Assembly: GCA_026260175.1 (NCBI GenBank)
Contig: JAKCWW010000616.1
Coordinates: 36,734-100,733, forward strand
Length of the DNA stretch: 64,000 nucleotides
Direction: 5' to 3'
DNA from: Reticulitermes lucifugus
Lineage: Eukaryota > Arthropoda > Insecta > Blattodea > Rhinotermitidae
In this document: positions 33,844-48,700 of the stretch, piece after piece
How the letters are laid out: every line of letters starts with the position of its first letter
Numbering within the stretch: position 1 is the stretch's first letter
The notes under the pieces: model-generated
What the model was told of the DNA's origin: nothing
Database searches by the model: none
What the model saw: the letters and a program-made list of their open reading frames with translations, nothing else
Translations under genes and position numbers: made by a program

Positions 33844-34041
33844 TCATGAGTCTCCAAACCTTTTACGGCAAAGGGCCACACAGGTTATTGTGGACTGGTT
33901 CGCGGGCCGCACGTGGAAAATGACAGTAAGTGGTACACCTAACTGCCTAAATTATCGTGAAATTTTTATAATATACACAATTTACAAATGCGGCCGCGGG
34001 CCGCGTAATACAACCTGACGGGCCGCGGGTTGGAGACCCAT
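33844..34041. mobile_element. Nested hAT-like MITE
   Basis: A 198-base insertion in the right arm of the foldback; removing it restores the match to the left arm. Its ends are inverted: ATGAGTCTCCAAACC on the left and GGTTGGAGACCCAT on the right. It is flanked by CTTCTAAG (33836-33843) and ATTCTAAG (34042-34049), an eight-base duplication with one mismatch, as made by hAT transposases. It is CGGGCCGC-rich inside and has no open frame. Confidence 0.85.
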
Positions 34042-34060
34042 ATTCTAAGTATTTTTGTAC

Positions 34061-34095
34061 TTTATGACCATTTCCGGCCGAAACATACTGTGATA
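34061..34095 (+). ncRNA. Degenerate hammerhead-like motif, right arm
   Basis: The mirror of the 33505 motif. The first core box is lost (TTTATGA), but CCGGCCGAAACAT survives. Inactive if it ever was a ribozyme. Confidence 0.3.
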
Positions 34096-34099
34096 ATAT

Positions 34100-34140
34100 T
34101 AGTAGTAGTAGTAGTAGTAGTAGTAGTAATAATAGTAAAT
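34100..34140 (+). repeat. (TAG)n microsatellite
   Basis: About 10 TAG/AGT units grading into AATAATAG. Confidence 0.9.
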
Positions 34141-34179
34141 TTTAGTTGTGATTGATGATTTTATTATGATGTAATTTAG

Positions 34180-34551
34180 TTATTCGTAAATTGCCCAGAA
34201 GAAATCGGGCACTGGTTTTGCAAACAGGTAAAACATTCGACGTAAACACAGGTCTAATTTATTATGGGTTTGGTCCTCACTTTCTAACAACCACGCAGTG
34301 CAGGCAATGAGAGCCTCCACACAATCCAGAACTCGGATTGGATGAACGTAGGAATTCAGTTTCAGGGTCGGTAAATTCACCGTCAGTGTAAAAGGCCACC
34401 AAGTTCCATTGGATAATGTCTGAGCGGGCCGTGGTATTGCCATCAGCAGCAGCAACGTACAAGCTAACCAGGCTTGTTCCGCCTTCATGGGTGTTGGTCT
34501 GTCCATCTTTTCCTTGGTCGACCTACAACTTTTATGTCGGTCTGAGTGCAT
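34180..34551 (-). other. Unassigned open frame, 123 codons
   Basis: From the ATG at 34500 on the minus strand there is a signal-peptide-like start (AWLACTLLLLMAIPRPAQ). No domain is recognised in the rest. It overlaps another minus-strand frame (34277-34462). It may be chance or part of an unknown repeat. Confidence 0.15.
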
Positions 34552-34739
34552 TCACACACTACCTTGGGAGTGCGTGTATTGTTCATTCTTAATAAATGTT
34601 GTGTCCACCTGCGTAAACCACAATCATTTCATTCATTCTAATTACTTCAATGAGTTGTTCGATTTGGGGGGAGGGGTGCAGTATCTTAACAAAATATCTT
34701 GCCGTATTTTAACAAAATACGTCGCCTAAAGGGTGCACC

Positions 34740-36425
34740 GAACACCGGACGGCTAACTCTTAGTCACTTTACTGTACTGAGGACACGAAAAGAAGTCCCA
34801 CAGAAGGTGAGGTTGAGGGCGCTCGCGGCTTCCCCCTCTCTGCCCACTGTTGTATGCGCTTCAACCCAAACTACCCTATGTCAACCGGTCCTCAGCCCTT
34901 TCAGCTAGCGAAAATCATCACCACCAACATTCGTGTAAACAGTGACTGAAGACTAGAGGGGAATACAGCGATGTATGCTGGAGGACGAAGCGAAAGGATT
35001 CGGAAGTGATGTAGAGGGATTCGATTCATGGGACTACTTTCTATGGCCTCAGCGTAGGTTACCTGTATTGCACAGTTAACGCAATCCAAACTGGAACACA
35101 TGTTCCCGTGTTTGTTGTAAGAGCAAAGAGTAAAATAGAGGATTCCTGGCTTGCACTCCGTCAGATTGAACATAAGTTGTCCTTACATCACCCGTTACCA
35201 TGCCATCAACTGTCTACAGTGACAGAGATGTAAGGCATAGTCTCAAGGGAATCAAACTGCAGACCTTCTAAATAAGGAGAATACACGCTGTAGGAACATT
35301 AACAAGCTCGGTCATCCGTCCTGGGAGACAGACAAGCAGTTGGCGAGCAACCCGTTCTGCAGGTGCAGCCGGAATATGTTGCTAGCTCGTCGCACACTGA
35401 CAAGTGTTTGCAAGTGCTTGCTGAATTTGAATTTCAAAGTATAAGTAGACATACTCGAGATGAAAGTATCAAAGTACGCACGACAAAATTAAGGAAACTT
35501 TAATTTCCGAAGACTCTTCTAATAACACCAACGGCTACCTGCAAACTGCAATAAACCTACTCCAGTCCGCTTCGGTTAACAACATTCCACCATTTCTATT
35601 AAAGCACAATTTAAATCTGTGATCAAAAAAGCTAAATGGGTCTGCAGACATTAATTTCCTTTCAAATTACTAGATAGGATCTGAATATAGCGTGCAGTTG
35701 GACATTTTCCACACTAACGTAACATAGAATGCTTTTTCAATCCGTATTACTTTTTTGATTGCTCTGTTTCTTTAACGATACAGATTTGTGTCAAAAAGTA
35801 GGGTTGAATGACATTTTACACTTTTGTCAAACACTCAGTTTTCAGGAAAATCTTTAGAAAAACTGTAGCTTAACCGGGAAGAGATAGAAAACACAAAACT
35901 AGGACATGAAAAACGGTGACATGGATAAGAGAAGAAGGCTGTCTTGAAAACGAATATCTTTTCAATAACGTTATTAGTCTATAGGTAGAAGAATTAGGGC
36001 GCCTGGGAAGAAATCGATGTAGTACATATCATATACAAAAATGGTTAAATTTAATTTGCTCCGTGTCTTACTTTGCTCACTTTACTTCAAGTAGCAGTTT
36101 CAGTCTTCTGAAAAAAAAATGACAGAAATTTTCGAAACTATTTAAACCGTCTCATTCTGTTCTATTTCTCGTCGATGCCCTCGCTAGAAACAAGGCTAGG
36201 CTTATGGTGCTGTAATTTTGTGTTACAGGCACATATGGCATTAGTTAAATGCTTTCTGTTATAAAACGTTCAGTGCCTACATATGTGGCATTATTATTGC
36301 ACTCATCTCAAAACAGTACAAGATCTACGTTTGGTAAAATAGCATGACGGCAGAATGATATACGTCTATACTCACAACATACTAACTAAATTGTTTATTT
36401 CAAACGTTCTTACGAGACGTAAAAC
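34740..36425. other. No gene recognised
   Basis: Unassigned sequence. The 34780-34910 stretch is more GC-rich but gives no recognisable peptide. Confidence 0.45.
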
Positions 36426-36429
36426 AAGA

Positions 36430-36680
36430 ACACTTAAGGATACTTTGCCGTTGTCAACCAACCTGAACACACCCAAATGAGATATAAATACCCCGGCTTT
36501 TACCACCAGCCGTTAATGACTGCGCTTTTTGCAAGGTAAATCTTCAGGGTTTTAAGTATTTTACCTAAAACCCTGAAGATGGGACAAACAAGTGTTCCCG
36601 AAACGTTGGTTGCACACCAAAAATTGACGCCGGGCTACAACCCAAAAACTTTTAAGCAACAATCCAGAAGATTTTATGCA
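36430..36680 (+). repeat. Dispersed repeat with CCTGAAGATGGGAC motif
   Basis: AAATCTTCAGGGTTTTA and TAAAACCCTGAAGATGGG form a 13-pair hairpin at about 36540-36580. Next come TGTTCCCGAAACGTTGGTTG and GACGCCGGGCTACAACCC. The CTGAAGA, hairpin, GAAAC, GTT order matches the 16.7-kb repeat. It is probably the end of a mobile element whose body is missing. Confidence 0.5.
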
Positions 36681-37123
36681 ACATAACTCATACTTGTCAG
36701 AATAATGCACGGAGTATATAATGTCAAATTTGTGATCATAATTGTAGCTATTGAGGTATATTTTCTATTACTTTTAAAGGATTTTTTATTTTTTGTGCTT
36801 ATACTATCAAACATTTTAACTTGAAATTAATTTGACCTACTCACCAATGTATAAACAACATGTGTCAGCACTCACACATATCCTCAGCACTAACACATAT
36901 TCTTGCTCGTATATTTTACGCATTAAATTATGTTTTGTCTGAAATGATCGAAATTGTACCACCTTCTCCTATGCAAGAATAAATATTTCCCGCAATTTCA
37001 TAACTTCATATTCGAGAGTCCTGGCCGTTTCTGAAGCTTACTCGGTGAAAGTAATTCATAAAACTAGTTTCTTCTCTCTTGTTGCTGTGTTTCCATGGTA
37101 AGACAATGGTAGTCATTATAGAG

Positions 37124-39806
<2,683 letters not shown>

Positions 39807-39819
39807 ATCTAGAGATCAG

Positions 39820-40325
39820 TATTAGTAATAATTACAACTGTAGACTGTTGCCTGTGGTATTAACCACTGATGTGGCAATTGCAGTACCAGTGGAAGAGAC
39901 ATGTCCCATGTTTTATCTGGCATTCCAAGCTCAGTCTCCTTATCCCACTTTTTGTATGATTCCAAAATAACAACTGTACAAAATTAACGTTTCTTCCACA
40001 ACCAGTTGCACTGAAAATTCACATTCCTTGTAAATTAGCTACGACTAAACTAGTCAGCAGGGTTCTCAGAAGATAAAGGGTTTCTTATTTATAGCTGCAA
40101 GTCAAATTACGTAAAGCTGTTTCAGATTGTTTACGCGCAACCGGGTCCATTAGGCCAAAGTACCAATTATTAGCTTTTACAATAAGAGCGGCACTACTAA
40201 TAAAGCTAAAAGTTCCGTTGTTTCGCAGTTCTGTGTGAGGACGTTGGTGTCCGCCTGTCCTAGTATAAGTCAGTCCCATGTGAAAGAATTTTGATGAGCG
40301 AGATTTGATATTATCACGACGTCAA
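39820..40325. other. No gene recognised
   Basis: Flanking DNA of the hAT element; no motif seen. Confidence 0.45.
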
Positions 40326-40326
40326 C

Positions 40327-40550
40327 GTTCTGCAGTGTGACGCTACTTAGTTTGGAGCGTTACTAGCAGCTATTTTAAGGAATGTGCTGCCTCTGTCCTC
40401 AGGTTAAAAGAGTAGTAGCTAGGTACAAACGTTTCAGAGGAACGTACTGCTTCCATCGCCAGAGTATGAGTGAGGGAGGAGTGCGCGGATTTCTCCGACA
40501 CACCGAAATCTATCTACCAACCCCTATGGTATCACATCTTAGAAGAAAGC
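40327..40550. repeat. Palindromic repeat, class 2, copy F
   Basis: The left arm starts with TTCTGCAGTGTGACGCTACT, TAGTTTGG. A second left-like segment, GGTACAAACGTTTCAGAGGA, ACGTACTGCTTCCATC, follows. The right arm is TTTCTCCGACACACCGAAAT, CTATCTACCAACCCC, GGTATCACATCTTAGAAGAA. It is longer than other copies because of extra internal sequence. Confidence 0.5.
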
Positions 40551-40554
40551 CTAA

Positions 40555-43140
40555 TCTAAATATCAACCACCGTGATAACTCCAAAACTTACAGATAAAAT
40601 TAATTCTTTACCAACAAAGATTAACGTACAGGACCAATCACGACTCTGTGTTACCAGGCATTAGACAATGGCTCACCTATAGCAACATGTTCTAAAGATT
40701 CACTGCATAAATTAAATAATTGTTTAAATCATAATATTTACTATACTCTACCAGCTGCACTAACATTCGAATCTCCGCATTTTCCTACAGAGTGGGTTTA
40801 TGTGTATCGCATCATTCTTGCAATAAATATTATATTAAAAAGCATTAATCAGGTGGTCTTTATAGTGGAGAAACAATTTGTTTGCTGGGGTAGGAACTGA
40901 ATTTTTAAATAAAACTCACATGAATATAAGGCTTTAATGCAGACCCGCGGAACCCGTATCTCGCGGGCAAAATGTTGCCCTCGGCGAAATTTGAAATGAG
41001 AAGTCTTTTATTCCTTTCCCTGGAAAAGACGAGACAGAACGCCAAAGCGATATACAAAATTATGAGCAGTTTATTTATGAAGATATTACATTATATTAAT
41101 AACTAATTTCTTTAAAATGTGCTAAAAGTAGCAACAATATAACCTATGTTGTGAATTGCATTTTTATAACTTTTTTCTACTATGATCATATTATATTGCA
41201 TACTGCATACAGACAAATACACAAATAAAATTATACGCACTTGTATAATTATACGTATATTTATTCATTCTTCATTTTGCATACTGAATTTCAAGCTGCC
41301 CGCATGCAGACCAAATTTTGCCGAAGTTGCCAGCACAAAATAAAATGTCCAGCAGGTCTGCTTTAGTGGGTTAAGGGCACTATCCTCATTCCATCATATA
41401 CGCCTGAAGATCAGGACACAAGTAATAATTTTACTTGTTTTTTGTGCAGTGTGAAATTTGGTTTCCCTTTCTAAGGATAGGACCCAGATTGGAGGTGTAT
41501 GAGACTACGATCCTAAGGATAATATTAGGGAAAAAAGACAAGAAATAATAGGAGGACGAAAAAGCCACATAATTGGAAGGTTAATAATTTATGCTGCTCA
41601 CCTAATCAGATCGTGGACCGTTATTATGGTGAACAAATCGAATCAAAGCGACAGAAAACAACCACACAACTAAAAACAAGGCAATATAAGAAAATCATAC
41701 AAACGCTTTTCTTTTCCGAAGAACACCGCTTGAAAGACAGACGATTCGGCGAATACTGCAATTGCCATCTTCACGGTGGAGATGGAAAGAAAGTTGAAAC
41801 CACTGCAAAGACTAGATTATCAAATAATAGTAACATTGTCTCTGTAGTAAATTACAATTCCATGAAGGCATGTTGGAGAGGGCAGGAAATTTTAACCTCG
41901 GCTCTAGACGGAGATACGTGATCAGTTTCGCGCTTTATCCAATGGGCAGGACCCCGGCACGCACTGCATAGGAAGCTAGGTGAGGTCCGGAGTCTCTGAA
42001 CGCTGTGGAACGGATATCTGTCTGCCCCGGTCGTTCAGCGCATGGTAAAGTCGCTGTTCTGACTGAAGTATTCAAACTCCTTTTGGAGTGCCAGCAGACG
42101 GACAAGTGTGTTTCTTCTCTACAGTACCTTGCCCCTTACACAGTCTGACCAGCTCAATGTCCCATGTTTGCAACCCACTTACAGAACTATTCTTGCATCA
42201 TAAATCACGTCATATTTTGTCAACATACATGACCTCCAACCACACGTCACTCTCTTCTGTATTCGTACATTATGTTACGACAAAGTGTGGCAGTATGATC
42301 ATTATTCATCATCATCATCATAATCATCTGCACCACTACGGAGTAGATCCATCGGCTTGTTCGGTACCAATGAAAAGCATTAGGCCTAACGGACACAAGC
42401 GTATGTATCAGAATATATGGATTGTCTTCGGTGACACATCGGTCTTCCTTCATTCACAGCATTCCAATTCACATTGCTGTGGGTAACAAAAGAGAGTTTT
42501 GAAAATAAATATTTCTTTCTGAATTTTAAGAAATTATTGAGCATTAACCCTTAAAGCGCAGTGTTTAAAATATGTACCACCTAACTTCGCATTTAAAAAA
42601 ACTTTCCATCTTTCCCAGAGATTGTCTGATGTTTGTGTATGGTACAGTATGATTGTCACAACAAGCAGATGTTATTTCTCAAAACAGCGTTAACTAACTG
42701 GCCTTCATAATGGAGGTTGTAGAGTTTACAGTGAGGTAGGAACTGAATATATATATATTATTAAGATTCAGATCAAATTCATGCTTTAAAGCGTTAAATG
42801 ACTAATCGACTAAACAATAGTAAAAGTACCCTGTGTTCAATTAATGAAACACCACAACAAGCAAGACGTGCCGCAAGAACCTTCGTTCGCGGGTTTGCGC
42901 AGTACGGTTTGGTTTATTGGCGGAAGAATTTTTGTGACGACCCTCCTGTATAGTCGTGTAGTTCCATCGCTTATTCGCTGTAACGCTAGCGCAGTTATAC
43001 ACAAGAAGTTGGACATGTGGCCGCCCTTCACTCATTAGCTACCTAGATCTCGTACGATAAGGAATATATGTCGACTCGTAATTCTCACAAATTTTAGAAC
43101 TAACTGTTGCCCTCATGTTTTAGTTAAGTGGGGAAAGGGT
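40555..43140. other. No gene recognised
   Basis: AT-rich unassigned sequence. The frames at 41613-41921 (102 codons) and 42088-42486 (132 codons; His-rich because of a CATCATCAT run at 42305) show no domain. TAGGCCTA at 42381-42388. Confidence 0.4.
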
Positions 43141-43400
43141 GATGGACGTGGGGATGAAGAGTTTAAGGATCAAAAGCAACGGAAAGTGATACCTCTGTTA
43201 GAGAAAGTGAAGGTACTGGATTAATTGGACAGGAGAATGAGAATTGGTGCGGTCCGGAGATATTATAGTGTGAAAGAATCGACGATTCATTTCATCATGA
43301 AAAATTAAGAGAAAATCAGCGGAAACGTTAAATCCCGTATTCTGTACAGTGCGAAAGTTTGTCATGGCACGATACAAGGAGATGTACAAGGACATACGGA
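43141..43400 (+). pseudogene. pogo/Tigger-like transposase, N-terminal remnant
   Basis: One frame gives a decayed helix-turn-helix of the CENP-B/Psq type that begins pogo-family transposases. After a GDGRGDEEFKDQKQRKV lead come LLEKVKVLD, a stop, LDRRMRIGAVRRYYSVKEST, IHFIMKN, a stop, EKISGNVKS and SAKVCHG. This matches the family pattern of a KVLD block, an ARRYGVNESTIR block, a KKNEEKIR block and a VKSSAP block. Two in-frame stops and loss of everything downstream, including the catalytic DDE domain, make it a relic. Terminal repeats are not found. Confidence 0.72.
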
Positions 43401-43779
43401 AGAACATAAAGCAATAAATCACTTTTTCCTTCACGAAGTCTTCAGCTTCCTCTTGTGCTACGCACAATCTGTCGTTCGATCACCGTGAACTTTCGGCCAG
43501 GAAAACCGACATCATTCCAACAAAGGCCAACACAAAAATAGTTTCGGGTTTATTAATCACTAATTTACATATTATCATGTTTCGTATAGCTTTGGGTCCC
43601 TAAATCATCTTTTCCACAAGGCCTAAGTTCACGCATAGCGTTTTTACCTTCCGCGGAGTTTTCAGGGGCGTAACCTCCACGAACGGTAAGGGTTTCCCGT
43701 ATAGAGGAGTGAAGGTATGGCCTATAGCTCGATTTTCCCTTATCCCTAAGCACTACAATGAGAATATTGACTAACTACA

Positions 43780-43975
43780 AGGCCCGGCCACTTTTTATCT
43801 TCTGGGAAAGAATCATCGGCATTCATTTGTCGGGAGGCTGGGTGGGTTGCAGAGCGGCATGGAAAGGGGTGAAGATAAAATTTTTAGCCTTCACCGGGAA
43901 TTGAACGCCTATTCTCCGGTCGTACAGCTCATAGTCTGGTCAAGTTACAGACTGAGATACCCAGCGCATGACTAC
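43780..43975 (-). mobile_element. Diverged tRNA-derived SINE
   Basis: Has CAAGGCCCGGCCACTTTTTA, GGGAGGCTGGGTGGGTTGCA, GAGCGGCATGG and a B box whose minus-strand form is GGCGTTCAATTCCC. The head is weak. It fits the older SINE subfamily. Confidence 0.6.
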
Positions 43976-44164
43976 AGAATATAACCAACATTTCAATAAT
44001 TAATTGATCCATGGGATCAACTGATGGACTGATTAAAATACAGAAAAATTGGCTTCATAGATTCTTCATAGAAAGTCTTGCATATTATTTGAAGAGCCAT
44101 GTAGCTTTAGAATATATTTATTTTCCATTAATTACACATCTTTTTGTACATGTTTATATTATTA

Positions 44165-44210
44165 CTCCGATATGTTTCGGCTAATAATAATAATACTCAT
44201 CTTCAGGAAG
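44165..44210 (-). ncRNA. Hammerhead-like motif, left arm
   Basis: Minus strand: CTTC, CTGAAGA (T to A change), an AT-rich stem II ending in AGCC, GAAA, C-AT, ATC, then GGAG. Stem I is four pairs with one wobble. Confidence 0.33.
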
Positions 44211-44287
44211 ACTATTTTCACAAAGGAGCGTACGATCCTAAAATATATCGTCGTCTATTTAGCATCAAATGTTCCTTTGTGTAAACA

Positions 44288-44335
44288 GTCTCCTTGAGGA
44301 TGGATATTAGTATCAGCCGAAACACGTCGGAGAAG
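44288..44335 (+). ncRNA. Hammerhead-like motif, right arm
   Basis: CTCC pairs with GGAG (44290-44293 and 44329-44332). The first core box is TTGAGGA, stem II is weak, GAAA lies at 44319-44322, and the triplet is GTC. The first core box has two changes. Confidence 0.3.
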
Positions 44336-44399
44336 TAATAACATACATGTGTACCAACAGATGTGCAATTAGTTGAAAATAAATACAGTATATTCTTAC

Positions 44400-45495
44400 T
44401 TATATATATTGCACGGAAGATGTAGAATATCAAATCACGTTGCTTTTATGTCGAAGACGTCTTAAAGTAGGATGTCATTAAATAAAATCTATATCTATCG
44501 TATGAGATCTAACACCGTTCACAACAACGATTACGGTATACAAAGCAGAGAAACTGCCTTCATATTCCACTTTTGCAAGTGAAACTGAAAACAGCTGAAG
44601 CAGCTATATATTACCGGCACAAGCACTTGACTTTCAACGAAAGAGGCCCTCCTCTTAGTTCAGGCGACATATAGACCAATTTTCATGAAACCTCCTATAG
44701 GCTATTATGCTGGATGGGATTTTAAGTTTCCACTTGAGCTTCGAAACCCATCTGGCAAGAGATGACATCTTGAGATCTTACGATGAGATAGACGGTATGG
44801 CAGTGAAGATCAGGTTCGCAAGCTCAGCGTATCTGGACTACTGACGCTGGCATCATCCAGGCGGGATTACACTAACCGTTTAAAACCAGCTGAGGGAAGC
44901 ACCAAGTCTCCTATACGATAGGTACTGTGGCCCTTTCCGTAGCAGTCAAATGGTCGAAACGTGAAAATAAACACTCATCTCTACATGTAGGTTAAAATAA
45001 TCACGCATGGCGCCTTACGTCCACTGTTCCAATACACCTTTATGTCTTTTTGTCAGCAGAGTCCTCTTGGCTTCAAAATTCAGTATCTGAACCACAACGA
45101 AGATGAAAGCATCACTGATGCGTTGTATTCCACAGCATCTGATTTCGACTTTCGCACCTGAGATTTTTCATGCTTCTTCAACATTCCAGGCGAAATACAC
45201 AACAGTATTTCGATACGTAATTACCAGTTTATAATTATTATCGCAACATTCGACGTTTTCCAAAATATGAAGGTGATAAAATTTATTAAGGATATAAAAG
45301 ATGGAACGTATTCAAAGTTCATATCAAATTCACACTTACATACTTAAATACAGAAAGGACCAAAACTGGCTGGATAGCCTTCACGATATTTCGTGAAAAT
45401 CCAGAGTCACAACGGCACACAACCTCTTACACAATATGCGAAAACACGTCAAGTTTACCTACGGGGTTTCTATACGAGCTGCATTGGTTTAACTA
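44400..45495. other. No gene recognised
   Basis: Unassigned sequence with a few phrases reminiscent of decayed repeats (for example CCAATTTTCATGAAACC at 44677). Confidence 0.4.
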
Positions 45496-45498
45496 CAT

Positions 45499-45770
45499 GA
45501 CACGTCGCCATATTTCCATACAGACGTTCGTGACCATCTCGACGCAGCGTTTGTTGGCAAACGGATTGGATGTGTACCTACTAGTACTCCTTGCCCCTCC
45601 GAATTCTCTCGATCTGATACCTGTGTTAGCTGCAGCAGCGCATCACACAAGTGGCAAATAAGGTGGACTGAGACATGCTGCAGCAAATATGAGAAGAATC
45701 AGATTATCGTTGAGGTATCTTCAGGGTAATCACGGGAGTTCACATCGAACACCTGGAGATAAACTTGAAT
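45499..45770 (+). pseudogene. DUF4817-type transposase, C-terminal relic
   Basis: Starts with DTSPYFHTDVRDHLDAAFVG, KRIG, a decayed form of the DGAPPHFHNDVRDYLD...RWIG segment of the insect IS630/Tc1-mariner-like transposases that carry an N-terminal DUF4817 helix-turn-helix. A degraded PPRSPDLTP equivalent (APPNSLDLIPV in another frame) and a last segment ending FRVITGVHIEHL follow. At least two frameshifts are needed. The N-terminal half is not present here but occurs in the copy at 59.2-59.8 kb. Confidence 0.68.
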
Positions 45771-45779
45771 AATGTTATC

Positions 45780-48700
45780 ATTTTATGTAAGTAGTTTCAT
45801 GTCATTGCAGCATTCTGTACTTTTACAGTATTTAATTAAAACTGTCAGTATGTTTCGCTCTGCTATGTATTTACTCTTTCGTCATATTCAAATTAAACCT
45901 TGTTCAAATGTCGACTAGACTCTTCCCTTTCCATTTATTGATAATTTTCGTTTTACATTGTATACAGATTAATTTTTATCAAATGTTAAGTTGTTTATGT
46001 GCAGGAATTCTCTGTGGCTTCTATACCTTCCTTGTATGTCCTTGATTTACTTCTGTAACGTGTACGACTTATGTTCCGCGTTCTTTTTTTGTAGTTTATT
46101 TTACGACGCTGTCCGTATCTCAAGCATTACAGCGGCGATGGTAGGCGAAGTAACTGCTCACTGCTCAAGTAGACTGACCGTGTCGTAATCAATGTATTAA
46201 CCTGAAATTTGCTTTGAAGGACTGAAGAAAACTACGAAAGAACTAAGGCACGATAGTGTTCTGTCTGAGATTCAAACCGGGCACTATCCAATAAAAGAAG
46301 ACAGCGCCACCTGTACATCAATATGTTTATTTTGTAACCATTGAATTCCTGACTTTTAAACTCCGACTGCTATTTTAAAAACAATGAAATCAATATACAT
46401 GGCTAGAATGTGGGAGACAAGGAAATACAGAATTTGGTGGGGAAAATCTTGAAAACTGAGAATATAATGTCTTGGTGTTTGTCAGAAGAGACTGAGAAAA
46501 GCTGTAACACAATTGATGTTCGAAAGGGCACATTCTGAACATAAATGTACAGCATTAGCTTTAGTTTGTAAACACATGATTAGGATATAGCCTCTCTTAT
46601 TCAGTACCTCACAGAACATCTTTATGCATTCCAGCAACCACCAATTGACCCTGATATGTGCAGTGCTAGAGGAGAAGATAATCCACTTAGCACTTGGCAC
46701 TGGACACTCTTACAAAATCACTCATTTCTTTCACTGAATGAAAAACACACTTCGGCAATACACACCAACATTACTCTTTAACACATCAGCGCTTTCAGAC
46801 CAACTCTCTGGGCAGGTGGTGTGTACAGAAGACCAACACCAACGAAGGAGAAGGAAGGCCAGACAACAAGAGACAAGCAAATTCAGGACGGGTCGTTCTT
46901 TTGAGGTCAAAACATCCGGGTTGATTGGTCGTGAATATCTTACAACAAACTCTACACGCATAAATGATAATGACCAAGCAGTCCTGATACCTTGCTACCT
47001 CCCACACAAAATATAACCTGCTCTAACCCACTAGGAAGTTATCGTATTTGTGCTAGAGACAAAGAGTAGAGAACAATGAACACGACTCTCACCTATTTAA
47101 AAACCAGCTTTCAACGAAAACGTTAAAGCTCCTCTCCTTGTAGCAATGTTCTATGTTTGCGGTGTTCTGTTATGAAAAGCGCATTAGAGAACTTCTCACG
47201 CCTTCATGAGAATGTCGGTTTGACAGGGCCAGGAAACTTTCATATTGCCTTTTGTCGCGTCACGTTAACGCGTCATTAAAATAAATTGTAAATTATTAAC
47301 AAAGAGATAATCTACATAGAATTTAACTCGTATGATTATTATGAGTAATTAGCGGTATTTTTTAAATTTAAGATTATGGTAATGACCAGGAAACAAAGAA
47401 GTTCAAGTCCCATATAACAGAAACCATAGTTGTTCCTCATTTATCCGTTAAAGATGTGGTCACAATACTGTTTTTACCACATCCTTTAACTTTCTTAAAT
47501 ATGTCTTTTGCCAGCACGGTGCATTTACGTGTTTCGTATGAATGATATAAAGACTGACCATTTCTGTAAACAGCATTAAACAAGTTTTTTCTTTCTACTG
47601 AAGACCCATTGTGTTTTCTGTAACGTATAAACTGGGGATTTAAGTATTATTTAAATGAACTTCGTTCCTCAAAGGTAAGTTAAATTCTTTAATTTTGTGT
47701 AATTTTATTTTGAGGCTAAGTAATTATTACAAAAATTGTAGTAAGAAATGGTTATATTATATGACCCTGATACAATCTGCATTCTTAACTAAATACTATA
47801 GTTGTGATGAAATAAAGACCAGACGATTAGAAAAAATGGCACACAAGGAGAGAGAAAATGCTTACAAAATTTTAGTCATAATAACTGAAAGTACACCTAG
47901 GCACTTACAGTGGGAAATGACAACAAGAAAAATGATTTTAAATAAAGAAGACATGGGTGTGCACTGAACTGAGCTTGCTCTGGATAGTCCAGTGGCGAGT
48001 TCTTTTGAAAACAGTAATAAATTTTACAGCGGGAAATTTTTTGATCAGCTGATCGACTATCAGTTTCTGAAGGGGGACTCTTCTCTGTGGAGTTACATAG
48101 AAGTTGTATTACTGAACAGCGGAAAAGGTCCATTCAGTTTAAACGAGAAATCATAGCATTCGTATCTTCAACCTCATTCACTTATTTTCCTTTACTGTAT
48201 CAACTCCCGCTTTCCACCTAATCTGCGTTAAATTAAAGCACTTAATTAAGTTATATCTTTATAGCTAAAAAAGTACATTTTCAAACATAAAATTGCCACC
48301 TGTCTCTACGTGAACAGAATATGATTCCAAGGAAAGGTATGCACAAACAGTCGATCATAAACCACGGACTATTAAATAAAAGCTATTTATGGCATTTGAT
48401 TTTTATACATGAATTTACATAAATTACATTTACAACCGACATACATTTATGTTAATTGCAGAATGTTATAATGGTGATCCATAAGGAAATAACGTTTAAA
48501 GTACCTGACACTGGAAAGTTGTTAGAATGCATGTTACACTAGTACATGAGTCAAAATTAAGAAGAAAAGAAAATATTTGCCTGAAATTAAATACCGTTTG
48601 AAACAATAATACAACTCTTATTATTTTAAACTCCGAATTAAGCGATTATATGAAAGTTTCTGTCTTTTGTAATGTTACTTCGTGACAGCCTAAAGTATAA

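Larger units (their letters stand above)
33455..34175. repeat. Class 1 foldback repeat, copy 3
   Basis: The left arm (about 33455-33640) is mirrored by a right arm (about 33760-34175, minus an inserted MITE). Shared blocks include ATGGGATCTCATTTTCACAA / TTGTGAAAATGAGATCTCGT and TTAGAAGGATAAATTGCAAC / GTTGGAATTTATTCTTCTAA. The outer arms carry TTATTATTATTACTAA on the left and a (TAG)n tract on the right. The centre is TATATTCATATGAA-rich. Hammerhead-like motifs occur at 33505 (minus) and 34061 (plus). Confidence 0.8.
44109..44397. repeat. Class 1 foldback repeat, copy 4
   Basis: Left arm 44109-44228 and right arm 44270-44397 with a 41-base spacer. Mirrored blocks include AATTACACATC / GATGTGCAATT, ATTACTCCGATATGTTTCGG / CCGAAACACGTCGGAGAAGT and TTCACAAAGGA / TCCTTTGTGTA. 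The arms extend out to AGAATAT / ATATTCT. Confidence 0.85.

Noticed and set aside
42088-42486. 132-codon open frame with a His run
   Set aside because: The His run comes from a CATCAT repeat and the rest has no recognisable domain.
46096-46150. TTATTTTACGACGCTGT phrase resembling a common insect repeat
   Set aside because: Too short to assign and no further matching sequence follows.
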